64,000 nt of DNA from Sorghum bicolor (lineage: Eukaryota; Streptophyta; Magnoliopsida; Poales; Poaceae), in the NCBI RefSeq assembly GCF_000003195.3, contig NC_012871.2:6249997-6313996 (forward strand), given 5' to 3'. The number at the start of each line of letters is the position of its first letter. Within the stretch, counting starts at the first letter, position 1. Under the pieces are notes generated by a model. The model searched no databases, was not told the origin of the DNA, and saw only the letters and a program-made list of their open reading frames with translations. The position numbers were made by a program, and so were the translations under genes. Shown here one piece after another: positions 32,901-45,355 of the stretch.

Positions 32901-33723
32901 GCCTGCTCACCTTGGTAGTGTTTTGGGGAGTCGTGACCCCGGGCAAATGATAATCACGACTTGGAGTGAAAGTGCACACCTCTGCAGAGTGTAAAACTGA
33001 TATATCAGCCGTGCTCACGGTCACGAGCGGCCCAGACTATCACATGATAAGAAAATTGGAATCACATGAAACTTGGAGAAGGATCTTGGTTGAGGTTGCT
33101 ACCTGGTGCTTTGGTGGAATGGCTATTCCGTGTTGGCTGGGATGGCTATCCCGGTGTACTTAATTGGGGGTTGATCCCTGGATTATAATAACTGATAGGA
33201 TAGTCTTTTAAAAGATGTTGGTAATTACTTACATCAATTAAGGGTTGGGCTTTTATTACTCACTAATAGTAATAGGTTGTTATAATAAAAGTGACCAAAT
33301 AAAATGCTACCGCAGTCAAACCGTGTCAGCTATTTCCTTGTTTTAAGCTTTGCATGTCATTACTTTCCGTCTGTGCTTACTGAGTTCGACATGAACTCAC
33401 CCTTGCTATTTACCCCCACACCCCAGTGTGTAGTAAAGTGCTGCTCAGAGGAAGGACAAAGGTGTCATGGAGTTTTCTAGAAGCTTATCAGAAGTGCTTG
33501 GCGCACGGAGCCCCCAGTCAGCCGTCCCTGAGAAAAATAGAGCCTGAGAAGAGAAGTTTAGCTACTGTTTCCGCATACTCTGATAGTTGTAAGTGTTATT
33601 ATAAATATGTTTTCCGCTATATATAACATTGTTTCTGATATTTCTATTCTTTTGTTGTATGTGTGGACTTCCTAGGCACACATATGATGACTCTGGTCTT
33701 CTTTTAAAAGCCAGGGTGTTATA
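29903..33723 (+). repeat. 5' LTR, 3.8 kb, TA...TA ends
   Basis: TATAACACTCC...GGGTGTTATA. A TATA box (TATAAA, 30667-30672) lies after a GC-rich block, followed by ACCCTAACCCTAACC (30729-30743). The segment 31245-32326 is identical to its partner in the other LTR, while both ends differ by roughly 2-3%. Confidence 0.9.
30667..30672 (+). promoter_or_regulatory. TATA box in the 5' LTR
   Basis: TATAAA in the context GAGCCTATAAAGGC is conserved at 37871-37876 in the 3' LTR; it is the likely U3/R promoter. Confidence 0.55.
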
Positions 33724-33726
33724 GAA

Positions 33727-33738
33727 TGGGATCAGAGT
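33727..33738 (+). promoter_or_regulatory. Primer-binding site, decayed tRNA-Met type
   Basis: TGGGATCAGAGT lies 3 bp after the LTR and differs at two of twelve positions from TGGTATCAGAGC, the initiator tRNA-Met site. Confidence 0.7.
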
Positions 33739-34404
33739 GGTGTTGACTGTAGGACGTATGCCTAGATAGCACTGGTTGATTTCTAAAGTCTATTTTGATA
33801 TAAAACTATTTTCTCATCCCTTGGCTCTTTGATTCTGACTATTTCTTCATCCTTGTCATGTTGTATCCCCTCCTTCAATAGCTTCCATTGAGCTATTTCT
33901 ATTTATCTCCTTGGCTTTTGTTTAGTTATTTTACTTAAGTTTTCAAAACTCGCTTTACTCCAGATTTGATGGCCCTTCATCATCTCAGACTTACCTTTTA
34001 GGATGACCACCACTGTTGAAGATGCACGTGCAGTATCGTTGGTGTGTTGTGTGCTTGTTTTGCTTGGTTTGTTGTTTTGTGTGTCGTCTCTATTCTAGTG
34101 TTTTGAAGGAGGTCTGGAAGAAGTCGTTTGAGGATTAGCTTGATCTTTGTTAAGTGGGGTAGTGATCTCTCTTATCCTATCCATATATTTTGTCAATCTT
34201 GTTCCTGTCCAGCTATTTTCTCCTACCCTATGTCATACTCTCTGTCCATATTACTCTAGCTCATTCTACTATTGCCTTATGTCAGATGATTGATCCAAGA
34301 GGTGACATCAATGGAAAGAATACCAGTGATCAGAGTCAGCAAATGACTTCTGCAACACGATTGAGCAGTGAACAGATACAGCCTGGCAAGCCCAAATCCT
34401 AGAG

Positions 34405-35691
34405 ATGGCAGCTGATCAGATGGCCAGACTCCAGAATCTTTTGACAGTACAAGCTCTACTTCTCCAAGGTGACATTGAAGAAGCTTACATCAAATGTCAA
34501 GAAGACCCAACTATGCTACCCTTGTCCCCAATGAACAAGGAGAAGCCCATATATACACCAGACCAAGTACTAAGTGGAGTGGAACCACCACAAGATTCCT
34601 AGCTACATTCAGAGAAGACCACAACCGAAACTCAAGAAGGAGAAATGAAGAGACAAGTAGTAGAAGCCTGGAAAAACATGGAATCTAAGAAAAATGATAT
34701 CAATGAGGCACTTGAGATTCAGGAACCATGTCACTATTGTAGACATTATGGTTTACCCTGTCTTCAGAACAAGTCAAGTGAAGAAAAGATTGAGATATCC
34801 CAGGATCAACAGACTGAAGGGAACAAGAAAAGGAAGGTGATCTCCCCAGAGCCACTGTTAAGCATCAAGCCAAATCTGAGTTCTACATTACAGTTAGATT
34901 TAGCTCCAAGTTCTCATCAGACACATTCGTATCTTGAAGAGTTAGATACCCCATCTGCTACTCTTGTTGTGCCAGAGTTATGCCTAGATGGATGGACCAT
35001 CACCTATACAGAACTTTAGCCTCGAAAGAGCAATCAAGCTAAGAAGCGAACAAGTGAAGAGACTCCATTGAAGGTGAACCCTCAGAACCAACAAGTTAGT
35101 AGTACTTTAGTTACTCCTGGCACATCAATTCAAGGAACTCAATGTTAGGATAGCACCTATGGGAAAACTGATAGCAATGCTTGTTTCCAGTGCCACGAAG
35201 AGGGACATTATAGGAAGCATTGTCCAAAGAAGTATCCAGTTCATGACTATGTTAATGGTAGATTGAACCATGTGGATCTATGTACTGCTCGCGAAGCACA
35301 AAATGTGGTGTTTGGATCGATTCTAGTCAACTCAACTCCTACCACCGTTTTGTTTGACTCTAGTTCTTCACATTCTTTCGTCTCAAACAAATGTGTTGTC
35401 GATCATAAGATGGTTATGTTGGAAATGAAGAAACCCATACTGGTCAAATCACCAAGAGGGAAGATAAAAGTAACACGCATGTGCCCAAAAGTTAGTCTTG
35501 ACATAAAGAGTGTAAAATTTGAGGTGAATCTTGTAGTTTTGGAATTGATGGAGATTGATATCGTTCTTGGAGGAGGATGGTTAACTGCTTATCTTGGAGG
35601 AATTGACTGTACCCAACACTCAGTATCCCTAACCACCCCATCAAGAGACAGGTTTGTGTATAAAGGCACTAAAGCTCACCCTAAGGATTAA
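34405..35691 (+). pseudogene. gag-protease frame with three in-frame stops
   Basis: One frame runs from MAADQMARLQNLL (34405) to 35691 and is broken by TAG at 34600-34602, 35017-35019 and 35146-35148. The frame is open upstream too (AWQAQILE), so the true start may be earlier. A Cys-rich CHYCRHYGLPC segment lies near 34727. A CCHC zinc knuckle, CFQCHEEGHYRKHC, lies at 35182-35223 and marks the nucleocapsid end of gag. The retropepsin-like domain follows: its active-site triad reads D-S-S in LFDSSSSHSF where the family has D-S/T-G, and the second conserved block is DIVLGGGWL. The protease is therefore probably dead even if translated. No polymerase or integrase follows. Gag would package RNA; here it is non-functional. 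Confidence 0.82.
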
Positions 35692-37092
35692 AAGACTAAT
35701 GGAATGATTGTACCAACAATGAGGCAGATTGAAAGAAATGTGGACCTTATACAGAGGTAGTATTTTCTAAACATCGGATGTGAAGTAGGATTATATTAAA
35801 GGAACTTAGATAGATTTGGACTGGTCAAGAAAAGTCTGTAACCCATAGGGCAATATATATATGAAGTCAGCTATGCCTTTTAGCTAATAAGGTTTTTCAT
35901 TCAAGTCGCTTGTAATCTTCTTTGTAAAATAAGATGTCTTTCTCATAAGACCTTATCATTCTTAAGCTCCTAATACGAGTTATGAGTTGTTTGACAAGAT
36001 GTTCAGTCTATTTGTGGTAGCTGAAGGAATCTCAGGCAAAGCATCTAGTGTTGTCCTAACATCAAGTGGTAGTGCTTGCTAGTGAAGCGATCTTAAGTAT
36101 TTTGTGCAGAATGAGTTGATATCCTTTGTGTAGTTCTCCCTCGCAAAATTCTCCGGGCACTACAAGTAGTAGGAGAAATCTGCTTAGAATTCATCTATGG
36201 ACCACAAAGAAGCACCAAGTATCCTAGAAAGTGTGATGCTTGTTGACCTATCAAAGCAAGGCATAAGCAATCGAAGTCCCAAGATAAGATATATTTTCAC
36301 CCTGGAATCTTTGATGGACTATCACGTGACAAAATGCAGAACCCGAAGGTCAAATATAAAACCATACCGTTAAAGGTGTCAATTTCACCAGACACCTTGG
36401 ATTGCTTTTCTATGTGGTGTTTGAGTACTTTGTTCTGGTTAAAAACATTTCATCTTCTAGCTTAAAGTCTCACACCATCGTGAGAAAAAAATTATTAAGA
36501 TCATCTTACTCTATCCTTTCTAATCATTGTTTTGTTTCTCTTCCTGTCTCTCAAATCTCAAGAGGTGCAGTGTGTTGTCGAACTAGTAACCTCCAAAGGA
36601 AAACTTTGAAGATTATCTACCGACAAGATGAATGTTCTTATACATGATTTTGGAGATAAGCTAACACTTGGTTTAAGTGGGGTAGCATCTGCTACGATCA
36701 TCACTCTCCAAAAATCTCTAATCAGAAAGACATGGAGAACTATAGATTGATCCTTATCATTCTTGCGATGAACCCTTATCATTTTTTTTTTGCCAACCTG
36801 CGATCCTTGAACTTACGTCTCATAGGCTGAGAATGAGTGAACTGCGAAGATTTGAAGTTCAATCTAAGTCTTCTCTGTCAACTTCACTAATTCTTTATCC
36901 TTTCATCTTTTATCTTATAAATCTTGAATCAAGGAATTGTGAGCACCGTTATATTGATCCTTGTCTTTCTATGTCAACCTTTGTTAATCCGAATTTTTTT
37001 TATCTTATCTCGTCAAAAGTCTCCAAACAACTTTGACGATTTGCATTATCTTTCTCCCTAGTCTTTTTGAATCTCGGGACGAGATTCATGTT
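35692..37092 (+). other. Non-coding interior of the element
   Basis: About 1.4 kb occupies the place where pol would be expected. No reverse transcriptase, RNase H or integrase motif is visible on either strand; the longest frames are under 85 codons. Confidence 0.6.
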
Positions 37093-37106
37093 AAGTGGGG
37101 TAGACT
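37093..37106 (+). promoter_or_regulatory. Polypurine tract
   Basis: AAGTGGGGTAGACT abuts the 3' LTR. It closely resembles the AAGGGGGTAGAGTT tract of the chromovirus at 8452-16259, suggesting related lineages. Confidence 0.75.
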
Positions 37107-40100
37107 TATAACACTCCAAAATTTCTATTTTGGATTGTTATTAGGAAAATACTAAATTAAATGAAGGATTTAAATTTTTTCTAAAATATTCCAAGATTTT
37201 ATTAATTGTTGTTATTATAAAATGAGAAAAATGTGAAAATTTTAAAACTTTTATAAAATTAAGTGAAGGGTGTTTTGTTTGATGTTGTGTGCTTTTGTGC
37301 CCTAGCTTTGTTTTGCTTGTGCGAGAAAAATGAACTTCTAAAATTTGAGCAAGTCGATTAGGACCTTTTCAGTTTTTGAAAAAAATAAAACACTAAAAGT
37401 CTTACTTGAAAACTAATTCAAATTTGAGTTGAAAACAATTTAGAAATGTGTCTAAAATAAAATATGTTAGATTTCAAAATAGTCTAAAAACAAGTTCCGT
37501 AATAACCTCAGATTTATGAATTCAATATGGTTTGAATTTTGTTTTGAAAATAGTTTGTAAATCACTTTTTATAAAAAGAAAAGGGGATTTTCTTTACTCC
37601 TCCCCGTTTTCGGGCTGCTCCAACTTCTGGCCCAGCACCCCACCAGCCAGCTCAGAGCCTGCGCGCTCGTCCTCTTGGGCCGGCCCAGCAGCAGCGCAGC
37701 CGCCAGCCCAGCACCCCGGCCCATCCCGCGCGTGCCCGCCTCCCGTCTCTGCCGCTGACCAGCGGGGCCCACCCGTCAAGGGCAGGGTCGTCCCCTACCT
37801 CCGAATCGCGCGGAGGAGCGCCGCCTCCGTCCGATCCCGCCAGCGCGCGCCGCCCGAGGTTGGCCGAGCCTATAAAGGCACTGACCAGAGCCCCGCATCC
37901 CCCCTTCGAATCCTAGCGGAAATCCACCGCCACCCTAACCCTAACCGCGAGCCGCCATAGCCGCCGCTCGGAGCTCCAAGCCGCCCCTATCGATCTCCTA
38001 CGCTGGTGGGCCCGCAGCGTCAAGGACCGACCCCCTAGCTTTGCACGGAGGTGAGCTACCCACCGGATCCTCCCCCGCCTTCTCCCTTGCTCTCTCGTGC
38101 GCGCACGCCCTCGCCGTTGATGCGCTGCCGTGCTGAGCCGCCACGCCTCGGTTGCTGCCAACTCCGGCCAACTGCCGCTGCCGCGAAGCCTCGCATCGAG
38201 TCCGTAGGGCCGAGCTCCCTTGCCTCGCTCGGCCGCGTCCCGTAGCGCAATCGCCACCGCGCTCCGGCGAGCCGCCACCGCGCACCGCCGCAGCCAGGGT
38301 CACCCCGGTGACCTTCCTCGCCGGAGGCCTCTTGGCCATCCGATCTAGGGCCAGTGGCCGAGATCCACCCGAGACCGGGTCAACAACCCAGTCACCCACC
38401 ATGTCAGCGCTGCGTCATCGCCACGTCAGCAAAGACTGGGTCAACCAGTCGGTCCGCCCTTGTGCTTTTGCAGAAAACACCCTTAGCTTTTGTGAAATCA
38501 ACCCGCGATCCAAAACAGTTCAAAAGTAATTAGATTTATGCCCCTGCATTTTTGGGTTTAGCCCCTAAGCTTTTGGATAATAGTGCCTGCCGTCCAAGCC
38601 CTCTCTGTTTCGCGTGTTAGCCCTCGTAGGCTATGTTTATTCACGATCTAGCCCCTAGTTCTTGCAGTTAGACCCTAGGTTTAGGTTTTCTTTCACAGTT
38701 TTGCCACCGACCTAGTTTTGGCAATAGAATCCGCATTTTAACTCCGATTGATCCCGTTCTTGTCGCGTTAGTTTTGTATCGACGTAAACTACGCATTAGT
38801 AATGATGTTTACCTTGTTTGACACTTTTGATTTTTGACATAATTATAATTTGAATAATGCTTATTCAATGCCCTTTTAAAAGTAATAGTAAATTAGAGTT
38901 CAATCGCCATCCTTTCTTATAACATTATTAATATGATTAATATCACCGTGGATGTCTTTTCAGGTGTAACCTACTTAGTTTAACCTCTTATCATAAATAC
39001 CTTTGTTTAACTTGTCATGTGTTCTATGTTTCCTATAAACTATAAATGATATAGTGACTTAAAATGATTTATAATTGTTTATAACTAGAATATGATAAAA
39101 GTTTAACCTCAACTTTTATAATTCATTATAATTTGGTTAATTCAACTTTGAGGTTATTTAATTGAAATATCCGTCACCTGATTTCACCAAATAAAATACA
39201 ACAACCATGTAGTCTGTGTTCTCCGTTATGTTGCAAGCCTCGATAGTCATTTCCATTTAACAATAGCTCCGTTCTCAATCGTTCTTGCGTTGTCTCGATC
39301 TTAGCAACAATTCGTGTCATTTAGTGCGCTCCCTCCAAGCTTCTCTTTTTTATTGTCGTTTGTTTTTAGTCATGATTGTTGTTTGTCTGTTTGTGTTGCT
39401 TGGTTGCTTTGAGTAGAAGAAGCGTGGTTCGTCAACACTGAAGATCCGAAGCTGGAGATCAGAAGATAGAAGCCAAAGAATTCTGAGCAGTTATACATTG
39501 GGAATAAAGGCAAGTGCAGACACCGTTTGATCATTTTGATCCTATACATTAATGTCATTTACTTTCTATGCATGTGTCTAATAAATGCAAACCCTAAGGA
39601 CCTGACTAGCTTTACTTATCATTCCTTGAGCACCTGGGGTTATGTGTATGGGTAGACTAGGGTATATTAGTCATGCTTAGCTGCTCTACTCATCTTGTAC
39701 ATAAGTTATTAATAAAGAACCATCTCTACTTAACTTGATGCATAATATGTGCTGGATAATGGTCACTGCAGTGATGGAGATGTTGGATGCTTGCGAGCAT
39801 CGTGATGGTGGTGGTGACAGGGGGAGCGGGTACTGGTGGTTGGCTTGGTTGCCGGGCGTACCCGTCTCTGCTCTCCGTAAGGACTTAGTCATGGAGCGGC
39901 CCCCTGGGACATACAGTGCAGCTCCAAGCTATATGGCTCTGGCTTGACTAATTATCAGGACCCCCGCTAGTAGGGTGTTACTTTCTAGGTAGGCGTAAGG
40001 AAGTAGCTTGGGTATTCATATTAAGAGGTCGGTCAGTTCGGGGTCCCATGGCTATGGGCATGGCTGCCGCGCGCCCCGGCCAAAACTTACGAGTGGCACC

Positions 40101-40968
40101 CTATTAGTCGGACCCTGCGAAAGGTCTCGTAGTGAAACCCTGCCTGCTCACCTTGGTAGTGTTTTGGAGAGTCGCGACCCCGGGCAAATGGGAATCACGA
40201 CTTGGAGTGAAAGTGCACACCTCTGCAGAGTGTAAAACTGATATATCAGCCGTGCTCACGGTCACGAGCGGCCCAGACTCTCACATGATGAGCAAATTAG
40301 AATCACATGGAACTTGGAGAAGGATCTTGGTTGAGGTTGCTACCTCGTGCTTTGGCGGAATAGCTATTCCATGTTGGCTGGGATGGCTATCCCGGTGTAC
40401 TTAATTGGGGGTTGATCCCTGGATTATAATAACTGATAGGATAGTCTTTTAAAAGATGTTGGTAATTACTTACATCAATTAAGGGTTGGGCTTTTATTAC
40501 TCACTAATAGTAATAGGTTGTTATAATAAAAGTGACCAAATAAAATGCTGCCGCAGTCAAACCGTGTCAGCTATTTCCTTGTTTTAAGCTTTGCATGTCA
40601 TTACTTTCCGTCTGTGCTTGCTGAGTTCGACATGAACTCACCCTTGCTATTTCCCCCCCCCCACACCCCAGTGTGTAGTAAAGTGCTGCTCAGAGGAAGG
40701 ACAAATGTGTCATAGAGTTTTCTAGAAGCTTATCAGAAGTGCTTGGCGTACGGAGCCCCCAGTCAGCCATCCCTGAGAAGAATGGAGCCTGAGAAGAGAA
40801 GTTTAGCTACTGTTTCCGCGTACTCTGATAGTTGTAAGTGTTATTATAAATATGTTTTCCGTTATATATAACATTGTTTCTGATATTTCTATTCTTTTGT
40901 TGTATGTGTGGACTTTCTGGACACACATATGATGACTCTGGTCTTCTTTTAAAAGCCAGGGTGTTATA
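37107..40968 (+). repeat. 3' LTR, 3.86 kb, TA...TA ends
   Basis: This LTR is 41 bp longer than the 5' LTR, mainly because of a roughly 40-bp stretch at about 38083-38128 that the other lacks. It carries the same TATAAA (37871) and ACCCTAA repeat (37932-37946). Confidence 0.9.
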
Positions 40969-40973
40969 GCATG
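40969..40973 (+). repeat. Target-site duplication GCATG (right)
   Basis: Exact match to 29898-29902. Confidence 0.9.
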
Positions 40974-41196
40974 TGCCCTTAAGGGTAAAGAAACTGCGTT
41001 CATCCCCTTGTCCCCTTCTTTCCTCCACACATCCTTACACATGGAGGGGCTGTTTTGCATCCTGTCCTCGCGTGGGCGTTCTTGCTAGGCATGTGCATCC
41101 CACCCCAGGTGATCAAAATCGAATGGCTGGGAGCGCTGCCTGGCTCCGGAGCTGCATGGGAGGCAGAATCCAAATAGATAGAAGTGCTTATAGGTA

Positions 41197-41467
41197 GGGA
41201 TGAAAACGGATCAGACACAAACAGATATCACTAATATTATATTTGTTTTTATATTTCTGACCGAATTTAGATTCGAATACTGATAGTGTGAACTATGCCG
41301 GATAGGATACGATTAGATGTCGATGTTATAAATATACAATTTGAGTATTCAGATACGGATACGGTATCAGATATTGAATATCCAAACTCAGACACACACG
41401 GATATAAACCTCTCTAAACAGATTTGGTCTTAAATACGGTTAGAAAATATCCATACCGTTTTCACCC
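41197..41467. mobile_element. Small TIR element (GGGATGAAAACGG)
   Basis: GGGATGAAAACGGAT at the left is matched by ATACCGTTTTCACCC at the right. The 271-bp AT-rich interior repeats GGATA-type words and has no coding capacity. The superfamily is not certain. Confidence 0.65.
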
Positions 41468-42667
41468 ATAGTAGTAGGGAGTGCTATGCGCAGCTCCTCA
41501 ACGGTGGGGGCGCACCGGGTGGAGTGCCTCCTTGGCAGCCACAGGGTGGAATGGCGGCTCCGCGAGCTGGCATGCTCCTCTCTTCCTCAAGTCCACTTGA
41601 ACTTTTACATATATTAATATTAATATGTATACACTATGTGTCTTGCATGCATAATTATATTTGATTTCTTGCATAAATATACATATTTGATCCCTGTACA
41701 TACATAAATATGTATATTTTTTTAAAAAATACTTACTTGAATAGTTATTTTTTTATATTAGGCATATAATAGTTTTGGTGATACAGTACAAAGTTATGTA
41801 AACCGCCTAACTCTGTTTAAAGTTCTAAACAAATTGCTATCTTCTGTTACTACTAAACTTATTTCCTAAACTTAAAACAAACGCTTTGCAAAAATCTGAG
41901 TCATCAATCCGGTATACAACGTGGAGGGAATTTTGTAGAAAGAAAGAAGAACGCCGGAGATGCGACATGCAATTTGTTGATAAAACCGTTGCACATGCGT
42001 CCATTACTAAGGACGTGTGTGGCTTTCGAAAAAAGAAGATGACTTAGGGTGCATTTGATAGGAATTCAGATTTTCTCAAGAAATGTGATGATGAATTAGA
42101 ATTAGTTTTTGAAATTTTTGGTTGGTAGGCGCTAGATTCTAATTCAGAAAGACAAACTGTTTTTCTCATAAAAATCATATAAATAAAAAAATTCTTAAAA
42201 AGATTCAAAAAAATTTGTGGATGACGAAAAACATAAATACAAACCATTTTAACTTGTTTCACTTTAAAAGGAATGATAAACAAACAAAATACTGTTGTTA
42301 GAAGGGAAGGGAGGCAAAAGAAATGGTACTAGAATCATTACGAAACCAAGTATGCAGCCGATTCTAGTTTCTAGGCAAGAACGAGAAACGTTTCTAGCCT
42401 GAAATGTTTCACCATCTCACCGTTTGGCATGGATTCTTGGGTTCCAGACAAGAATCTGAGACGTTTCTCCTATCCAAATGGCCAAGTTATATACTACCTC
42501 GATGTTAAGCTTTTTTTTTCTTTCAATTAATTATATATTATAGTCTTCTGAATATGTAGCCCGATTATTGTTTCATAATTAAATTACTCAAAATACGATC
42601 TTAATATATAGTTAGCAGTCACATTATGTAGACATGCATAAAGTCTGTGGTAATATGCCAAAATTCT

Positions 42668-42966
42668 GGCCTGTTTGGATCCTTGGAATTGATATATGGA
42701 ATATAATTGATTGTTAGGCATACAAGAAATATACTTATAAGTTACATTTTTATTGTAGAGAAGTTAGTTAAAAAGTATGCTATAAGTTGGAGAATAGAGT
42801 TATAGCATAATGATTTATAGAATCCATTTTCATCTCTCACCCTACAAATTTGAGATAGGCTTATTTGTGAGCTTAAGAAAGTTATGGAATATCAAATTCC
42901 AAGCCAAATAACCTAATCCATTATGTAGATTTCAATTACTCTAAAATGAAGGGATCTAAACAGCCC
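42668..42966. mobile_element. Small TIR element (GGCCTGTTTGGATCC)
   Basis: GGCCTGTTTGGATCCTTGGA at the left pairs with GGGATCTAAACAGCCC at the right. It is 299 bp, AT-rich and non-coding, in the style of grass Tourist or hAT-type MITEs. Confidence 0.65.
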
Positions 42967-43920
42967 CTGACCGCTTCTACAGGAAAAGCCCAAGAGCCAA
43001 AAATTGCTATCTTTTTTTGTAATTCCAGTTGTCTGTTCTTGTAAAATCAAAACATGTGAACTCTGTGAAGTCATCCTTTCCACAGCATGAGTTCCTAGTG
43101 GCCAGACTTCATCAAGACCTGGGACAGGGATCGAGTTTGAAACGCACTGACCAATGCAAGTGACCAGGACTAGCTAGTTGCTTTTCAAGTCCTGCGACTG
43201 CGAGCTAGCGGTGACTCAACTCACATGTGTTTGAACCCATGTACACATTCTGAAAAACATGGGAGGAAGGAAACCTTTGACAGTTACGTAGCATGCCCGT
43301 GTGTGTTGCATATATCCATTCGTCAAGGGACAGGCTGCGCCGAAGATTCTGAATGAAGCATCTCAAACGGCTCGGCAGATATCGATGACCATTATTTTCT
43401 GTTTTTTCATGTGGGAAACTGTTGGCTATGTGTACGTAATGCAAAGTTTTAAGTTTTTTTTTTTCTGAGGCGCCATGACTTGAATTTGACAGGGTGACAG
43501 ACACACTATGCCAAGCTAGGCTCTAACCGTTCGATGATCAGTTAGTCGTCAGAACTACTCAGTAAGAACAGCTGAATTGTATGCATTTCTTCAGTGGTTG
43601 TGACAAATCTGACCTGAGCTGGCAAATACGACTGCTGAGCAGGAAAATACGGACGCTATGACTAGTACGCCATCGTAATGACTGCTACTTTTCTTGTGTA
43701 GTGTTTCCGTCATTCTATGCACATGCTGTACAAATTGTCCTTGTATAATAGTGACATACAGTAGTAATTGTGAGGGAAAAAGGCAATACGTACTGTAATT
43801 TCATGGAGAGGCGGCATGCGTATTTAATTTGGTGTATATATTTGGGCCAATAAAATGATGCAATGCAACTATCCCCTCCTACATCCGACTGCTATTTGGC
43901 ACATATATATCCTTAGTACA

Positions 43921-44024
43921 ATAAATAATCATCGATATAGTATAGCAAATAAAACAGCAATTGGAGTACGCCATAAATAATCATCGATATAGTATAGCAA
44001 ATAAAACAGCAATTGGAGTACGCC
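43921..44024 (+). repeat. 52-bp tandem duplication, two copies
   Basis: The unit beginning ATAAATAATCATCGATATAG (43921-43972) is repeated without change at 43973-44024. Perfect identity suggests a recent slippage or unequal exchange. Confidence 0.9.
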
Positions 44025-45323
44025 ATACTATAGAAAGACGACACACCTTGTTCGAACACAGGATCTAACAAGAAGATGCCATGTAAGTTTCTCATAAAAA
44101 AAGAAGGCATGTACAACCAGAAGCTAGGCAAATTCGATAAGAAAATACATAAGTGGATGGGCGTTCTTAATTTACACAAGTGGATCATCACCTTGTGCAG
44201 GGCGTTGATTAGGTTTGGGCCTGCAAGGATAGTAGCATAAGATGGGCTTATTTTGTTGGGCTTGAAGCCTTTAGCTATCAATCAAATGGCTCCAACACGT
44301 TGAGTGGTTGCGAGACAAATTACCCATTGGACCGAACTAAATTCCAGAGCACAACGGAAAGTTTAAAAAAAAAAGAAACGGCCCACGAACAACATCGGGC
44401 GCACACAGAAAAAAAAATAGACAATAATCACGCGGCTCTCGATTCCCAAATTGGCGACAAGTGACGGGAAAAAAAATCGACTGATAAGTTGAGAAAATTA
44501 CTCAAGTAATTAATGATTAGAGATTGCGTTGTAGAGCTAGGGTCATGGAGCATGTGCTTAAAAAGCTTTTTTTTTCGTGAACCTGCACGATATTGCAAAG
44601 TTCCATGCATGTTATATATCTTAGTATTTAATCAACAAAATAAACCCTCACATTAATTTCCTAGGCTAAGAAATTACCATGTTGACCAAAGGGAATAGAC
44701 TTAAAGTGCCTCTCTACATATTTTTGTGCTATGATGAAGAGCGATAGCACATAACCACCGACATGTAACTATTCCAAACCCTTCTACCTTAAATACAAAA
44801 ATGTGCAAGTCTTTTTTATATTCGAAAAAAATATCTCATTGCGTAAAAACTTACCTAAAATACACTTTACCATGTCATTATTAAAAAATGACCTCCATAT
44901 GTTTAGGTAAGTGATTTAATCATTGTCTTGGAATCAAACAAGATTGAAGTTGTTGTTCAAGTTATATCTATATCAAATATAAAATAAAAGTCATAATAGT
45001 TCCATGAAAGAGTTTTAAAAACATGACAAGTGCGTATAAATAAGATCAAACCATAAGTTCTGACAATGTCAACTAGCTAGGCAACTAATCTGCAAAGCTA
45101 ACTATAAAAACTTTCACATATGATGATGAAAAAGAAATGTCAACGAAGCCAGTAATATGCAAAATTTGATGAAGTGAATTGTGTAATAGGATATGAGCCA
45201 TCATATCAAGTTTGGGCCTACATATAGCATAAAGTCATGGTGTTAGATAAAAATTAGATATAGCCACAGATCACTCGTGTAGTGGAACAACTATTTCTTG
45301 TGCCAATAAGTAAATAAAGGTTA

Positions 45324-45355
45324 TGGATATGGGATATGGGATATGGGATATGGGA
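45324..45355 (+). repeat. Microsatellite (GGATATG)n
   Basis: About four and a half copies of a 7-bp unit, GGATATG, within GGTTATGGATATGGGATATG and continuing. Confidence 0.85.

Larger units (their letters stand above)
29903..40968 (+). mobile_element. Non-autonomous gypsy-like element with 3.8-kb LTRs
   Basis: The 11,066-bp insertion is flanked by GCATG on both sides. LTRs are 29903-33723 and 37107-40968 and end TATAACAC...GTGTTATA instead of the usual TG...CA. A tRNA-Met-like primer site follows the left LTR and a purine tract precedes the right LTR, so it lies on the plus strand. The 3.4-kb interior has a single gag-protease frame broken by three TAG codons. No reverse transcriptase, RNase H or integrase block is seen in 35692-37106. 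It must have moved with proteins from another element. LTR divergence of a few per cent at the ends makes it clearly older than the element at 8452. Confidence 0.9.
29764..40978. mobile_element. Foldback MITE split by an LTR retrotransposon
   Basis: The left arm starts GGGCACATGCCCTCACAATG (29764). The right arm ends GAGGGCATG, the last five bases of which were duplicated on insertion, followed across the retrotransposon by TGCCC (40974-40978). TTAA flanks both sides (29760-29763 and 40979-40982). Without the 11-kb insertion the MITE is about 144 bp and folds back on itself: GAGATTCATGC...GCATGAATCTC and GGAGAGAGA...TCTCTCTCC pair around a short loop near 29838. It fits the Tourist group. Confidence 0.8.
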
